Shown piece by piece: positions 35,769-44,143 of a stretch of 64,000 bases of DNA. Location: assembly GCA_966430775.1 (NCBI GenBank), contig CBJMMB010000004.1, positions 6,736-70,735 of the forward strand, given 5' to 3'. A model generated the notes under the pieces. It was not told the origin of the DNA, did no database searches, and was given only the letters and a program-made list of their open reading frames with translations. Position 1 is the stretch's first letter. Each line of letters begins with the position of its first letter. The translations under genes were made by a program, and so were the position numbers. This DNA is from Dyella_B sp966430775. Lineage in GTDB: Bacteria; Pseudomonadota; Gammaproteobacteria; Xanthomonadales; Rhodanobacteraceae.

Positions 35769-35899
35769 GTTGGGCTGAGGCGTAGCCGAACCCCAACGCA
35801 AGAATGTGGATGGCAACGTTGGGGTTCGGCTGCGCCTCAGCCCAACCTACGTGAGCTGCGCGCCGGCTTTGTAGGCTGGGGTGCGAACCCCAGCGTCGT
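35764..35899. repeat. GTAGGTTGGG palindromes right of the Wadjet genes
   Basis: A large palindrome (CGTAGGTTGGGCTGAGGCG from 35764, its partner ending CAGCCCAACCTACG at 35851) is followed by a small one (TAGGCTGGGGTGCGAACCCC, 35873 onward). It fills most of the 239 bases before the asparaginase gene and includes the jetD stop codon. Confidence 0.8.
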
Positions 35900-36007
35900 C
35901 ATGCGTGGCAAGCGGAGTGTTGAGGTTTGCGCCAAAAGATGACCTGCGAACCATGCAAACAGGCCATCAATCGTTCATGATGCGTTGTCGTCCTGCCGGA
36001 GCTGCTC

Positions 36008-37051
36008 ATGTCCGATCGTCGCAATTTCATCAAGGCCTCGTTGCTGGCCACTTCCGCGCTGGCGCTGCCGCGCATTTCCCGTAGCACCGCCACGCTTGCC
36101 GGTTCCGTGCCGGGCAATGTCGGTGCGCGCGTCGTTTCCACCTGGGATTTCGGCGTGCCGGCCAACCAGGCGGCGTGGGCGATTCTGGGCAAGGGCGGCA
36201 AGCCGCTGGATGCGGTAGAGAAGGGCGTGATGGTGCCCGAGTCGGACCTCAACAATCACAGCGTGGGACGCGCGGGTTATCCAGATCGCGACGGCCACGT
36301 GACGCTGGACGCCAGCATCATGGACGGCGACGGCCGCTGCGGTGCGGTGGCGGCGCTGGAACATATCGGCCATCCGATCAACGTGGCGCGCAAGGTGATG
36401 GAGAACACGCCGCACGTGCTGCTGGTCGGCGACGGCGCGCTGGAGTTCGCCTTGCAGCAGGGCTTCACGAAGGAAGACCTGCTCACGCCCGAATCGGAAA
36501 AGGCGTGGCACGAATGGTTGAAGCAGGCCAAGTACAAGCCGGTGGCCAACAGCGAGAACCTCGATTACCACCGCAGCCTGGGCCTGCCCGGCGGCAAGCA
36601 CAACCACGACACCATCGGCATGCTGGCGGTGGATGCGAACGGCCATCTCGCCGGTGCGTGCACCACCAGCGGCATGGCGTGGAAGCTGCACGGCCGCGTC
36701 GGCGACAGCCCGATCATCGGCGCCGGTTTGTATGTCGACAATGAAGTGGGCGGTGCCACCTCCACCGGCGTGGGCGAGGAAGTGATCCGCACCGCCGGCA
36801 GCTTCCTGGTGGTGGAATTGATGCGTCACGGCCGCAGTCCGCAGGAAGCGTGCGAAGAAGCCGTGCGGCGTATCGTGAAGAAACGCCCGGATGCGGCGAA
36901 GGAATTGCAGGTAGGCTTTCTCGCCCTGCGGCGCGATGGCGAATGCGGCGCCTATGCGATTCAGAAAGGTTTCACCTATGCGGTGTGCGACGCGCAACAG
37001 CAGGATCGCCTGCTCGCCTCGCCCAGCGTTTACCAGACGACGTATTCCTGA
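36008..37051 (+). CDS. Tat-exported N4-(beta-N-acetylglucosaminyl)-L-asparaginase family enzyme
   Basis: An Ntn-hydrolase that probably cleaves the amide bond of N-glycosylated asparagine or a related aspartyl amide, in the periplasm. The N-terminus MSDRRNFIKASLLATSALA is a twin-arginine signal (RRNFIK). The 347-residue precursor should self-cleave before Thr202 in HNHDTIGMLAVD, creating the N-terminal nucleophile of the beta chain. TSGMAWKLHGRVGDSPIIGAG supplies the substrate-binding segments. Homologues are common in Bacteroidetes and some Xanthomonadales. GGAG precedes the start by six bases. It overlaps cutC by one base. Confidence 0.9.
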   Translation: MSDRRNFIKASLLATSALALPRISRSTATLAGSVPGNVGARVVSTWDFGVPANQAAWAILGKGGKPLDAVEKGVMVPESDLNNHSVGRAGYPDRDGHVTLDASIMDGDGRCGAVAALEHIGHPINVARKVMENTPHVLLVGDGALEFALQQGFTKEDLLTPESEKAWHEWLKQAKYKPVANSENLDYHRSLGLPGGKHNHDTIGMLAVDANGHLAGACTTSGMAWKLHGRVGDSPIIGAGLYVDNEVGGATSTGVGEEVIRTAGSFLVVELMRHGRSPQEACEEAVRRIVKKRPDAAKELQVGFLALRRDGECGAYAIQKGFTYAVCDAQQQDRLLASPSVYQTTYS

Positions 37052-37788
37052 TGGCACGACAACCCTTGCTTGAAATCGCCGCCGGCTCGCTCGCGTCGGC
37101 CCTTGCCGCGCAGGAAGGCGGCGCCGATCGCGTGGAACTGTGCGGCAGCCTGGCCGAAGGCGGCATCACGCCCTCGTACGGCACGCTGGCGCTGGTGCGC
37201 GATCGCGTGCGCATTCCGGTGTACGTGCTGATCCGACCGCGCGGCGGCGATTTTCTCTACGGCGACGCCGAATTCGAGATCATGCAGCGCGATATCGAAA
37301 CCTGCGTGCGCGTGGGCCTGGATGGCGTGGTGATCGGCGCGCTGGATGCCGACGGCCATGTCGATGCGCGTTGCCGCGAACTGGTGCAGGCGGCCGGCAA
37401 GCTGGGCGTGACGTTCCATCGCGCGATCGACGCCAGCGCGGATTTGAACCGTTCGCTGGAGGACATCATCGCGCTGGGATGCGAGCGCGTGCTCACCTCG
37501 GGCGGCGCGGCGAACGCGCTGGCCGGGGCTTCGGTCATTGCCGGGCTGGCCAAACAGGCCGGCGAGCGGATCGTGGTGATGGCCGGGGCGGGGATTCGCT
37601 CGGCCAACCTGGCCGAAGTGGCGAAGCTGACGCAGGCGCATGATTTCCACGGTTCGGCGCGCGCGGTGCTGCGTTCGGCGATGCGCTATCTCAATCCGGC
37701 CTTGCTGGACCTGGCGCCGGATATCGAGCAGAGCAGTGTGGACGAGGTGCGGGCGATGAAGGCGGCCCTCGCCGCTCTCCCCCCGTAG
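37051..37788 (+). CDS. cutC: CutC family protein
   Basis: A 245-residue TIM-barrel protein of the CutC family, originally linked to copper tolerance though that role is disputed. It begins MARQPLLEIAAGSLASALAA and has the conserved ADRVELCGSLAEGGITPS, VYVLIRPRGGDFLY and GCERVLTSGGAANAL. Its start overlaps the asparaginase stop (TGATG), so the two are probably one transcript. The TAG stop lies in a palindromic repeat and is followed by a strong terminator shared with rpsT. Confidence 0.93.
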   Translation: MARQPLLEIAAGSLASALAAQEGGADRVELCGSLAEGGITPSYGTLALVRDRVRIPVYVLIRPRGGDFLYGDAEFEIMQRDIETCVRVGLDGVVIGALDADGHVDARCRELVQAAGKLGVTFHRAIDASADLNRSLEDIIALGCERVLTSGGAANALAGASVIAGLAKQAGERIVVMAGAGIRSANLAEVAKLTQAHDFHGSARAVLRSAMRYLNPALLDLAPDIEQSSVDEVRAMKAALAALPP

Positions 37789-37809
37789 GTTGGGGTGCAA
37801 ACCCCAACG
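37784..37809. repeat. GTAGGTTGGGG-family palindrome at the cutC stop
   Basis: CGTAGGTTGGGGTGCAAACC starts at 37784; its TAG (37786-37788) is the cutC stop. Confidence 0.75.
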
Positions 37810-37853
37810 CCTTGATGGGTCATCGCGATGTGAGGGGCCTCGACCTACGCAAC

Positions 37854-37884
37854 AAAAAAAGCCGGCGTTCCCGCCGGCTTTTTT
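37854..37884. terminator. Bidirectional terminator between cutC and rpsT
   Basis: Seven A, then stem GCCGGCG-TTCC-CGCCGGC, then six T. It can end transcription of cutC on the plus strand and rpsT on the minus strand. Confidence 0.9.
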
Positions 37885-37904
37885 ACCAACCCTTGCGCCG
37901 GGCC

Positions 37905-38168
37905 TTAGGCCAGCTCGTGGATCTTGGCGTTCAGGCGGCTCTTGTGGCGAGCGGCCTTGTTCTTGTGGATCAGGCCGCGGGCGGCGTAGCGATCCATCAC
38001 CGGCTGGGCGGCGGCAAAGGCTTCCACGGCGGCAGCCTTGTCCTTGGCCTCGATGGCCTTGACGACCTTGCGCAGGGCGCTGCGGACCATGGAACGGGCG
38101 CTGACGTTGCGCAGGCGGCGCTGCTCGGACTGGCGCGCGCGCTTCTTCGCGGACTTGATGTTTGCCAA
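37905..38168 (-). CDS. rpsT: 30S ribosomal protein S20
   Basis: An 87-residue 16S rRNA-binding protein that begins MANIKSAKKRARQSEQRRL and ends NAKIHELA. The start codon is TTG at 38168 with GGAG seven bases upstream; reading from any ATG further up gives a long non-conserved extension. E. coli rpsT also starts with UUG, which contributes to its autoregulation, so the same control is plausible here. The gene is opposite to murJ and convergent with cutC. Confidence 0.96.
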   Translation of the reverse strand: MANIKSAKKRARQSEQRRLRNVSARSMVRSALRKVVKAIEAKDKAAAVEAFAAAQPVMDRYAARGLIHKNKAARHKSRLNAKIHELA

Positions 38169-38211
38169 GGTAGAACTCCGGAATGAATACTGGGGCTGGA
38201 AAAAGGCGGCA

Positions 38212-38240
38212 ATTATGGCGTCAATTTGCCGGTGGGTCAA
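38212..38240 (-). promoter_or_regulatory. Sigma70 promoter of rpsT
   Basis: On the minus strand TTGACC (38240-38235) and CATAAT (38217-38212) are 17 bases apart and lie 44 bases before the TTG start. Confidence 0.75.
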
Positions 38241-38253
38241 GTGGTTGGGATAT

Positions 38254-38402
38254 CCCTTCTCCCCTCCGGGGAGAAGGTGGCCCGAAGGGTCGGATGAGGG
38301 GCCAACCTCGCCATTAGCCGCAGCAAGGCTCGCTTCCATCGTGGCTATCCCGCAAGATTCGCCCCTCACCCCAACCCTCTCCCCGGAGGGGAGAGGGAGA
38401 AG
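38254..38402. repeat. CTCTCCCCTCCGGGGAGAGG palindromic repeat before murJ
   Basis: Left arm CCCTTCTCCCCTCCGGGGAG and right arm CCCTCTCCCCGGAGGGGAGA enclose the same inner 'gaggggccaacctcgc' segment as the element at 28926-29087. It ends 22 bases before the murJ ATG. Confidence 0.75.
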
Positions 38403-38424
38403 AACCTGAGGACACCACGGCCGC

Positions 38425-40032
38425 ATGAAATCCCCCAGCATGTTACGCGGGCTGCTCTCCTTCAGCAGCATGACCATGGTGTCGCGTGTGCTGGGGCTGC
38501 TCAGGGATATTTCGATCAGCCATGTGTTCGGCGCCAACGTGGCGACCGATGCATTTTGGGTGGCGTTCCGCATTCCCAACTTCATGCGCCGTATGTTTGC
38601 CGAAGGGGCGTTCTCCACCGCCTTCGTGCCGGTGTTCACGGAGGTGAAGGAGAAGGGCGCGCATGCCGAGTTGAAGGAGCTGATGTCGCGCGTGGCCGGC
38701 ACGCTTGGTGGTGTGTTGTTGATCGTGGCGGCGCTGTGCGTGCTGTTCGCGCCGCAGGTGGCGATGGTGTTCACGCCCGGCGCGGTGGACGAGCCGCACA
38801 AGTTCTCGCTGACGGTGGCGCTGCTGCGGCTTACGTTTCCGTTTCTGATGTTTGTATCGCTGACCGCCTTGGCTGGCGGCGCGCTCAACAGCTTCCATCG
38901 CTTCGGCCTGCCGGCGCTGACGCCGGTGATCCTCAACCTGTGCATGATCGCCGGCGCCTGGTGGCTGTCGCGACGCCTGCAGACGCCGATCCTGGCGCTG
39001 GGCTGGGCGGTGCTGGCCGCGGGGGCACTGCAGGTGCTGTTTCAGTTGCCGGCGTTGCGCCAGCTCGATCTGCTCGCATGGCCCCGCTGGGGTTGGCGCC
39101 ATCCGCAGGTGCAGCGGATCATGCGGCAGATGCTGCCGACCTTGTTTGGATCGTCGGTATCGCAGATCAATCTGTTGTTCGACACGGTGATTGCGTCGCT
39201 GCTGATTTCCGGTTCGCAGACCTGGCTGTCGCAGGCCGATCGTTTTCTCGAGTTGCCGCTGGGCGTGTTCGGCGTGGCGCTGGGTACGGTGATATTGCCG
39301 TCGCTGTCGCGCCATCACGTGGCGACCGATCACGAGGGGTTTTCCAAGGCATTGGACTGGGGCCTGCGCACCACGCTGCTGATCGCGGTGCCGGCGATGT
39401 TCGGGCTGATGCTGCTGGCGCAGCCGCTGGTCGCCACGCTGTTCCAGAACGGGCAGTTCCGGCCGTTCGATACGCGCATGGCGACGCTCTCGGTGACGGC
39501 GCTGAGTTTCGGCGTGCCGGCGTATGCGCTGGTGAAGGTGCTGCTGCCGGCGTTCTACGCGCGCAAGGACACACGCACGCCAGTGCGCGCGGGCGTCGCG
39601 GCGTTGCTGTCCAACATGCTGCTCAACGGCGTGTTCCTGCTGTCGCTCTATGCCTGGTGGGCGCCATCCGCGTTGAAGGCGGGGCCGCTGCTGGATGGCC
39701 TGTCGAAAGTGCCTGGCCTGCATCTCGCGCTCGGCATGGCCAGCGCGGTGGCCAGCTATATCAACCTCGCCTTGTTGTGGCGCTGGCTGCGGCGGGCGGA
39801 TATCTATCAGCAGCAACCGGGGTGGGCGCGTCACCTGATGCGGCTGGCGCTGGCCTGTGCGGCGATGGTGACGGTGTTGCTGCTGGGACGCTGGTATTGG
39901 CCGGACTGGACACAGCTGCAGACGTTCGGGCGCATCTGGCGATTGGCGCTGCTGGTTGGTGGTGGCGGCGCGGTCTATGTCGTGGTGCTGTTCGCCGCGG
40001 GATTTCGGCTGCGTGATTTGCAGCACGATTGA
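38425..40032 (+). CDS. murJ: Lipid II flippase MurJ
   Basis: An inner-membrane flippase that moves lipid II to the periplasm for peptidoglycan synthesis. The 535-residue product has about 14 membrane segments and the family N-terminus MLRGLLSFSSMTMVSRVLGL, then GANVATDAFWVAFRIPNFMR and FAEGAFSTAFVPVF. The conserved essential Arg/Asp pairs of the central cavity (RIPN, FAEG) are in place. ribF follows after 90 bases with a palindromic repeat in between. Confidence 0.96.
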   Translation: MKSPSMLRGLLSFSSMTMVSRVLGLLRDISISHVFGANVATDAFWVAFRIPNFMRRMFAEGAFSTAFVPVFTEVKEKGAHAELKELMSRVAGTLGGVLLIVAALCVLFAPQVAMVFTPGAVDEPHKFSLTVALLRLTFPFLMFVSLTALAGGALNSFHRFGLPALTPVILNLCMIAGAWWLSRRLQTPILALGWAVLAAGALQVLFQLPALRQLDLLAWPRWGWRHPQVQRIMRQMLPTLFGSSVSQINLLFDTVIASLLISGSQTWLSQADRFLELPLGVFGVALGTVILPSLSRHHVATDHEGFSKALDWGLRTTLLIAVPAMFGLMLLAQPLVATLFQNGQFRPFDTRMATLSVTALSFGVPAYALVKVLLPAFYARKDTRTPVRAGVAALLSNMLLNGVFLLSLYAWWAPSALKAGPLLDGLSKVPGLHLALGMASAVASYINLALLWRWLRRADIYQQQPGWARHLMRLALACAAMVTVLLLGRWYWPDWTQLQTFGRIWRLALLVGGGGAVYVVVLFAAGFRLRDLQHD

Positions 40033-40050
40033 GCGTTTTGCACACAGCGG

Positions 40051-40078
40051 TGTTGGGGTTTGCACCCCAACCTACGTG
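40051..40078. repeat. GTAGGTTGGGG-family palindrome between murJ and ribF
   Basis: TGTTGGGGTTTGCACCCCAACC followed by TACG is a copy of the family read on the minus strand; no minus-strand gene ends here. Confidence 0.65.
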
Positions 40079-40122
40079 GTAGGTGGATCGTCGCGACGGG
40101 GGCATCCTTTATACTCGCCCGC

Positions 40123-41091
40123 ATGATGAAACTGTCCCGGGACGTCGCGGGGCCGTGCCTGGCCCCCGGCGGCAGTGTGGTTGCGGTCGGCGCTTTCGAT
40201 GGCCTGCACCGCGGCCATCAAGCCTTGCTCAGCGAAGTGCGCCAGCGTGCGCAGGCGCTCGGCTGCACGCCGGTGGTGGTGAGCTTCGAGCCGCTGCCGC
40301 GTGCATATTTCTCGAAAGAACCGGTGCCGCGCCTGTCCAGCGTGCGTGAAAAGCTGCTGGGCTTCGCCGCCGCCGGCATGACGCGCACGCTGTTGTTGCG
40401 TTTCAACCAGGCGCTGACCGCGATGTCGCCCGAAGATTTCGTGCAGCGCGTGCTGCTCGAGCGGCTCAGCGCACGTGAAGTATGGGTGGGTGCGGATTTC
40501 CGCTTCGGTCACAAGCGCGCTGGCGACGTGGCGTTGCTGGAACGCATGGGCCAGCAGCACGGCTTCAGCGCGCGCACCATGCCGGCTGTGTTGCTGGAGG
40601 GCGAGCGCGTCTCGGCCAGCCGCGTGCGCGCCCTGCTGGCGGCCGGCAATTTCGGCGCGGTTGCGCCCTTGCTGGGCCGGCCGTTCGTGATCGAGGGCAA
40701 GGTGGAATACGGCAACCAGCTCGGGCGCGACCTGGGTTATCCCACCGCCAACATCCACCTGCGCGACCGCGTCACCCCGGTGCACGGCATCTTCGCGGTG
40801 CGCGTGGGCCTGGGCGAGGGCGAATGCAGCTGGCCGGGCGTGGCCAGCCTGGGCACGCGGCCTACCGTCAACGAGGTGGCTGAGCCCCTGCTGGAAGTGC
40901 ATCTGTTCGACTTCGAAGGCGATCTCTACGGCCAGCGCATGGCGGTGGAGTTCGTGGCCAAGCTGCGCGACGAGATGAAATTCGACGGCCTCGACGCATT
41001 GAAGCAGCAAATGCGGCATGATGAGCGTTCCGCCCGGGAGATCCTAGGGATGAACCCGGCATTGATCGACGCGAGCAAGGCCGCATCATGA
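40123..41091 (+). CDS. ribF: Bifunctional riboflavin kinase / FAD synthetase
   Basis: It makes FMN from riboflavin and then FAD. The 322-residue product has the FAD synthetase domain first (VVAVGAFDGLHRGHQALL, then VWVGADFRFGHKRAGDV and SASRVRALL) and the flavokinase domain from about 190 (GRDLGYPTANIHLRDRVTP, then GVASLGTRPTV). ATG at 40123 and 40126 are both possible. A TATACT -10-like box at 40110 lies only 8 bases before the ATG, hinting at a very short leader. The stop overlaps the ileS leader peptide (ATGA). Confidence 0.95.
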   Translation: MMKLSRDVAGPCLAPGGSVVAVGAFDGLHRGHQALLSEVRQRAQALGCTPVVVSFEPLPRAYFSKEPVPRLSSVREKLLGFAAAGMTRTLLLRFNQALTAMSPEDFVQRVLLERLSAREVWVGADFRFGHKRAGDVALLERMGQQHGFSARTMPAVLLEGERVSASRVRALLAAGNFGAVAPLLGRPFVIEGKVEYGNQLGRDLGYPTANIHLRDRVTPVHGIFAVRVGLGEGECSWPGVASLGTRPTVNEVAEPLLEVHLFDFEGDLYGQRMAVEFVAKLRDEMKFDGLDALKQQMRHDERSAREILGMNPALIDASKAAS

Positions 41092-41150
41092 GCAGCATGT
41101 CCAGCACGCACACCCCGCCGGCCCTGGCTGCGACGATCATTATTATTTGA
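41088..41150 (+). CDS. Putative ileS leader peptide with four Ile codons
   Basis: A 20-codon frame starting MSSMSSTHTPP and ending LAATIIII-stop (ATC ATT ATT ATT TGA). The ATG overlaps the ribF stop (ATGA), so ribosomes leaving ribF can enter it. It ends 114 bases before ileS, the isoleucyl-tRNA synthetase gene. A run of Ile codons right at the end of a tiny frame before an Ile-related gene is the hallmark of a leader peptide in transcription attenuation: scarce charged tRNA-Ile would stall ribosomes there. Functional assignment is inference, but the pattern is specific. Confidence 0.7.
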   Translation: MSSMSSTHTPPALAATIIII

Positions 41151-41235
41151 AGCACCCGCCGAAGCGCGTGCGCTTGCCGCTCGCGCGCGGCGGGCAAGTA
41201 GCACGAGGCTTCGGTACCCCTCCCGGCATCGAAGC
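41151..41235 (+). promoter_or_regulatory. Alternative RNA hairpins between Ile leader peptide and ileS
   Basis: Mutually exclusive pairings can be drawn: CCCGCCG (41155-41161) with CGGCGGG (41188-41194); AAGCGC (41162-41167) with GCGCTT (41170-41175); CCGAAGC (41159-41165) with GCTTCGG (41208-41214); and GCTTCG (41208-41213) with CGAAGC (41230-41235). This is the layout expected for an attenuator or translational switch. No T run follows, so a classic intrinsic terminator is not evident. Confidence 0.5.
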
Positions 41236-41264
41236 GGAACCCCCGTAGACACGGCACCCGAGCG

Positions 41265-44123
41265 ATGACCCAGGATTACAAGAGCACCATCAACCTGCCG
41301 CAGACCACCTTCCCGATGCGCGGCGACCTGCCCAAGCGCGAACCGGGCTGGCTGGCCGAATGGGAAAAGGTGGATCGTTACGCGCAGATCCAGGCCAAGA
41401 CCCATGGCCGTCCGCTGTTCGTGCTGCACGACGGCCCGCCCTATGCGAACGGCACCATCCACCTGGGTCACGCGATCAACAAGATCCTGAAAGACGTGGT
41501 GGTCAAGTCCAAGCTGCTGGCCGGCTACCACGCGCCCTACGTGCCGGGCTGGGATTGCCACGGCATGCCGATCGAGATCCAGATCGAAAAACAGTTCGGC
41601 AAGAACCTGCCCACCAGCGAGGTGATGAGCAAGGCGCGCGCCTATGCCAGCGAGCAGATCGCCAAGCAGAAGACCGATTTCAAGCGCCTGGGCGTGCTGG
41701 GCGAATGGGATCGTCCCTACCTCACCATGGCGCCGCAGAACGAAGCGGGCGAAATCCGCGCGCTGGCCGAGCTGTTGCGCAAGGGCTACATCTATCGCGG
41801 CCTGAAGCCGGTCAACTGGTGCTTCGACTGCGGCTCCGCGCTGGCCGAAGCGGAAGTGGAATACGAAGACAAGACCGATATCGCCATCGACGTCGGCTTT
41901 GCGTTCGACGATCCGGCGGCGGTAGCCAAAGCGTTCGGCCTGGAAAAGCTGCCCAAGCCGAACGGCCAGCTGGTGATCTGGACCACCACGCCGTGGACCA
42001 TTCCCGCCAACCAGGCGCTCAACCTGCATCCGGAATTCAGCTACAGCCTGGTCGATACGCCGAAGGGCTTGCTGATCCTCGCCACCGATCGCGTCGAAGA
42101 GTGCTTGAAGACGTACGGCGTGGAAGGACACATCGTCGCGTCGGTGGAAGGCCATGAACTGGGCGACCTGAAATTCCGCCATCCGCTGTATGCGGTCGAT
42201 CCCGGCTATGCGCGCTTGGCGCCGATCTATTTCGCCGACTACGTGACGCTCGACAGCGGCACCGGCATCGTGCACTCCGCGCCTGCCTACGGCGTGGAAG
42301 ACTTCCAGTCGTGCAAGGCGTACGGCATGAAGGATGCCGACATCTTGAATCCGGTAATGGGTAATGGCGTCTACGCGTCGTGGCTGCCGCTGTTCGGCGG
42401 CATGTTCCTGTGGAAGGCCAATCCCAAGATTGTCGAAGTGCTGGACCAGGCCGGTTCGCTATTGCATCAAAACAAATACGCGCACAGCTACATGCATTGC
42501 TGGCGCCACAAGTCGCCGATCATCTATCGCGCGACGTCGCAGTGGTTCGCGGGCATGGACCTCACGCCGAAAGACGGCGGCAAGACGCTGCGCGAAACCG
42601 CGCTGGAAGGCGTAGAAGCCACCCAGTTCTTCCCGGCATGGGGCAAGCAGCGCCTGCACAACATGATCGCCGATCGTCCCGATTGGACGCTCTCGCGCCA
42701 GCGCCAGTGGGGCGTGCCGATGGCGTTCTTCGTGCATCGCGAAACCGGCGAGCTGCATCCGCGCACGCCGGAGTTGCTGGAAGAAGTCGCCAAGCGCGTG
42801 GAGCAGCAAGGCATCGAAGCGTGGCAGAGTCTCGATCCGGCGGAACTCCTGGGCGCCGATGCCGAGCACTACGAAAAGAATCGCGACACGCTGGACGTGT
42901 GGTTCGATTCCGGTACTACGCACTGGCACGTGCTGCGCGGCTCGCACGCCGACGTGCAGGGTTTCCCCGCCGATCTTTACCTGGAAGGTTCCGACCAGCA
43001 TCGCGGCTGGTTCCATTCCTCGCTGCTCACCGCAGCCATGCTCGACGGCAGGCCGCCGTACAAGCAGTTGCTGACGCACGGCTTCACCGTCGATGCGCAG
43101 GGCCGCAAGATGTCCAAGTCGCTGGGCAATGGCATCGAGCCGCAGGACATCATGAATCGCCTCGGCGCGGACATCTTGCGCCTGTGGGTGGCGTCCACCG
43201 ATTACCGCTACGAGATGTCCTTGTCGGAGGAAATCTTGAAGCGCGTGTCGGACATGTATCGCCGCATCCGCAACACCGCGCGCTTCCTGCTCGGCAATCT
43301 GGATGGTTTCGATCCGGCCAGGCACCTGGTGCCGATCGAACAGAGCCTGCTGCTCGATCAATGGGCGGTGGGGCAAGCCTACGAGATGCAGCAAACGGTG
43401 AAGGCGGCATACGAACGCTACGATTTCCCGGAGATCGTGCAGCGCGTGCAGAACTTCTGCACCACCGAGATGGGCGCGTTGTACCTCGACATCACCAAGG
43501 ACCGCCTGTACACCATGCCGACCGAAAGCCTCGGCCGGCGCAGCGCGCAGAGTGCGATGTACCGCATCCTGGAAGCGTTGGTGCGCTGGCTGGCGCCGGT
43601 GCTCTCGTTCACCGCGGAAGAAATCTGGCAGCACATGCCGGGTGAGCGTGGCGAAAGCGTGCTGTTCGAAACCTGGTACGACGGTTTGCAGAACACGCAA
43701 GGCTCGCCGGAGCAGCGCCGCTACTGGGCCGATCTGCTGGCGATGCGCGATACCGCATCGCGCGTGCTGGAAGATATGCGCAAGGCGGAGAAGATCGGCG
43801 CTGCATTGGAGGCGAAACTGGTGCTGCATGCTGATCCGGCCACGACCGAACGCTATGCACCTACCGCGGACGAACTGCGCTTCTTCTTCATCACCTCCGA
43901 ACTGAGCTTTGCGCCGCTGCAACCGCGTCCCGCCGATGCGGTAGCGTTGCAGTTCGAAGGGGGCGGCGAGGTGTATGTATCGGCGAGCGTCAGCGATGCG
44001 GCCAAGTGCGTGCGCTGCTGGCATCGGCGCGAGGATGTGGGCAGCAATCCTGCGCATCCGGAGCTGTGCGGTCGTTGCGTAAGCAATGTGGAAGGGCCGG
44101 GCGAGAATCGTCGCTGGTTCTAA
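41265..44123 (+). CDS. ileS: Isoleucyl-tRNA synthetase
   Basis: A class I synthetase of 952 residues. The HIGH signature appears as HLGH at 66-69 after PPYANGTI, and KMSKS at 615-619. The CP1 editing domain (TWTTPWTIPANQ-type ITT motif; here IWTTTPWTIPANQ) hydrolyses mischarged Val-tRNA. A C-terminal zinc finger is seen in CVRCWHRRE and CGRCVSNV. Its expression may be tuned by the upstream Ile-rich leader peptide. lspA follows after 83 bases. Confidence 0.97.
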   Translation: MTQDYKSTINLPQTTFPMRGDLPKREPGWLAEWEKVDRYAQIQAKTHGRPLFVLHDGPPYANGTIHLGHAINKILKDVVVKSKLLAGYHAPYVPGWDCHGMPIEIQIEKQFGKNLPTSEVMSKARAYASEQIAKQKTDFKRLGVLGEWDRPYLTMAPQNEAGEIRALAELLRKGYIYRGLKPVNWCFDCGSALAEAEVEYEDKTDIAIDVGFAFDDPAAVAKAFGLEKLPKPNGQLVIWTTTPWTIPANQALNLHPEFSYSLVDTPKGLLILATDRVEECLKTYGVEGHIVASVEGHELGDLKFRHPLYAVDPGYARLAPIYFADYVTLDSGTGIVHSAPAYGVEDFQSCKAYGMKDADILNPVMGNGVYASWLPLFGGMFLWKANPKIVEVLDQAGSLLHQNKYAHSYMHCWRHKSPIIYRATSQWFAGMDLTPKDGGKTLRETALEGVEATQFFPAWGKQRLHNMIADRPDWTLSRQRQWGVPMAFFVHRETGELHPRTPELLEEVAKRVEQQGIEAWQSLDPAELLGADAEHYEKNRDTLDVWFDSGTTHWHVLRGSHADVQGFPADLYLEGSDQHRGWFHSSLLTAAMLDGRPPYKQLLTHGFTVDAQGRKMSKSLGNGIEPQDIMNRLGADILRLWVASTDYRYEMSLSEEILKRVSDMYRRIRNTARFLLGNLDGFDPARHLVPIEQSLLLDQWAVGQAYEMQQTVKAAYERYDFPEIVQRVQNFCTTEMGALYLDITKDRLYTMPTESLGRRSAQSAMYRILEALVRWLAPVLSFTAEEIWQHMPGERGESVLFETWYDGLQNTQGSPEQRRYWADLLAMRDTASRVLEDMRKAEKIGAALEAKLVLHADPATTERYAPTADELRFFFITSELSFAPLQPRPADAVALQFEGGGEVYVSASVSDAAKCVRCWHRREDVGSNPAHPELCGRCVSNVEGPGENRRWF

Positions 44124-44143
44124 TTCTTGCGGTGAACCAACTC

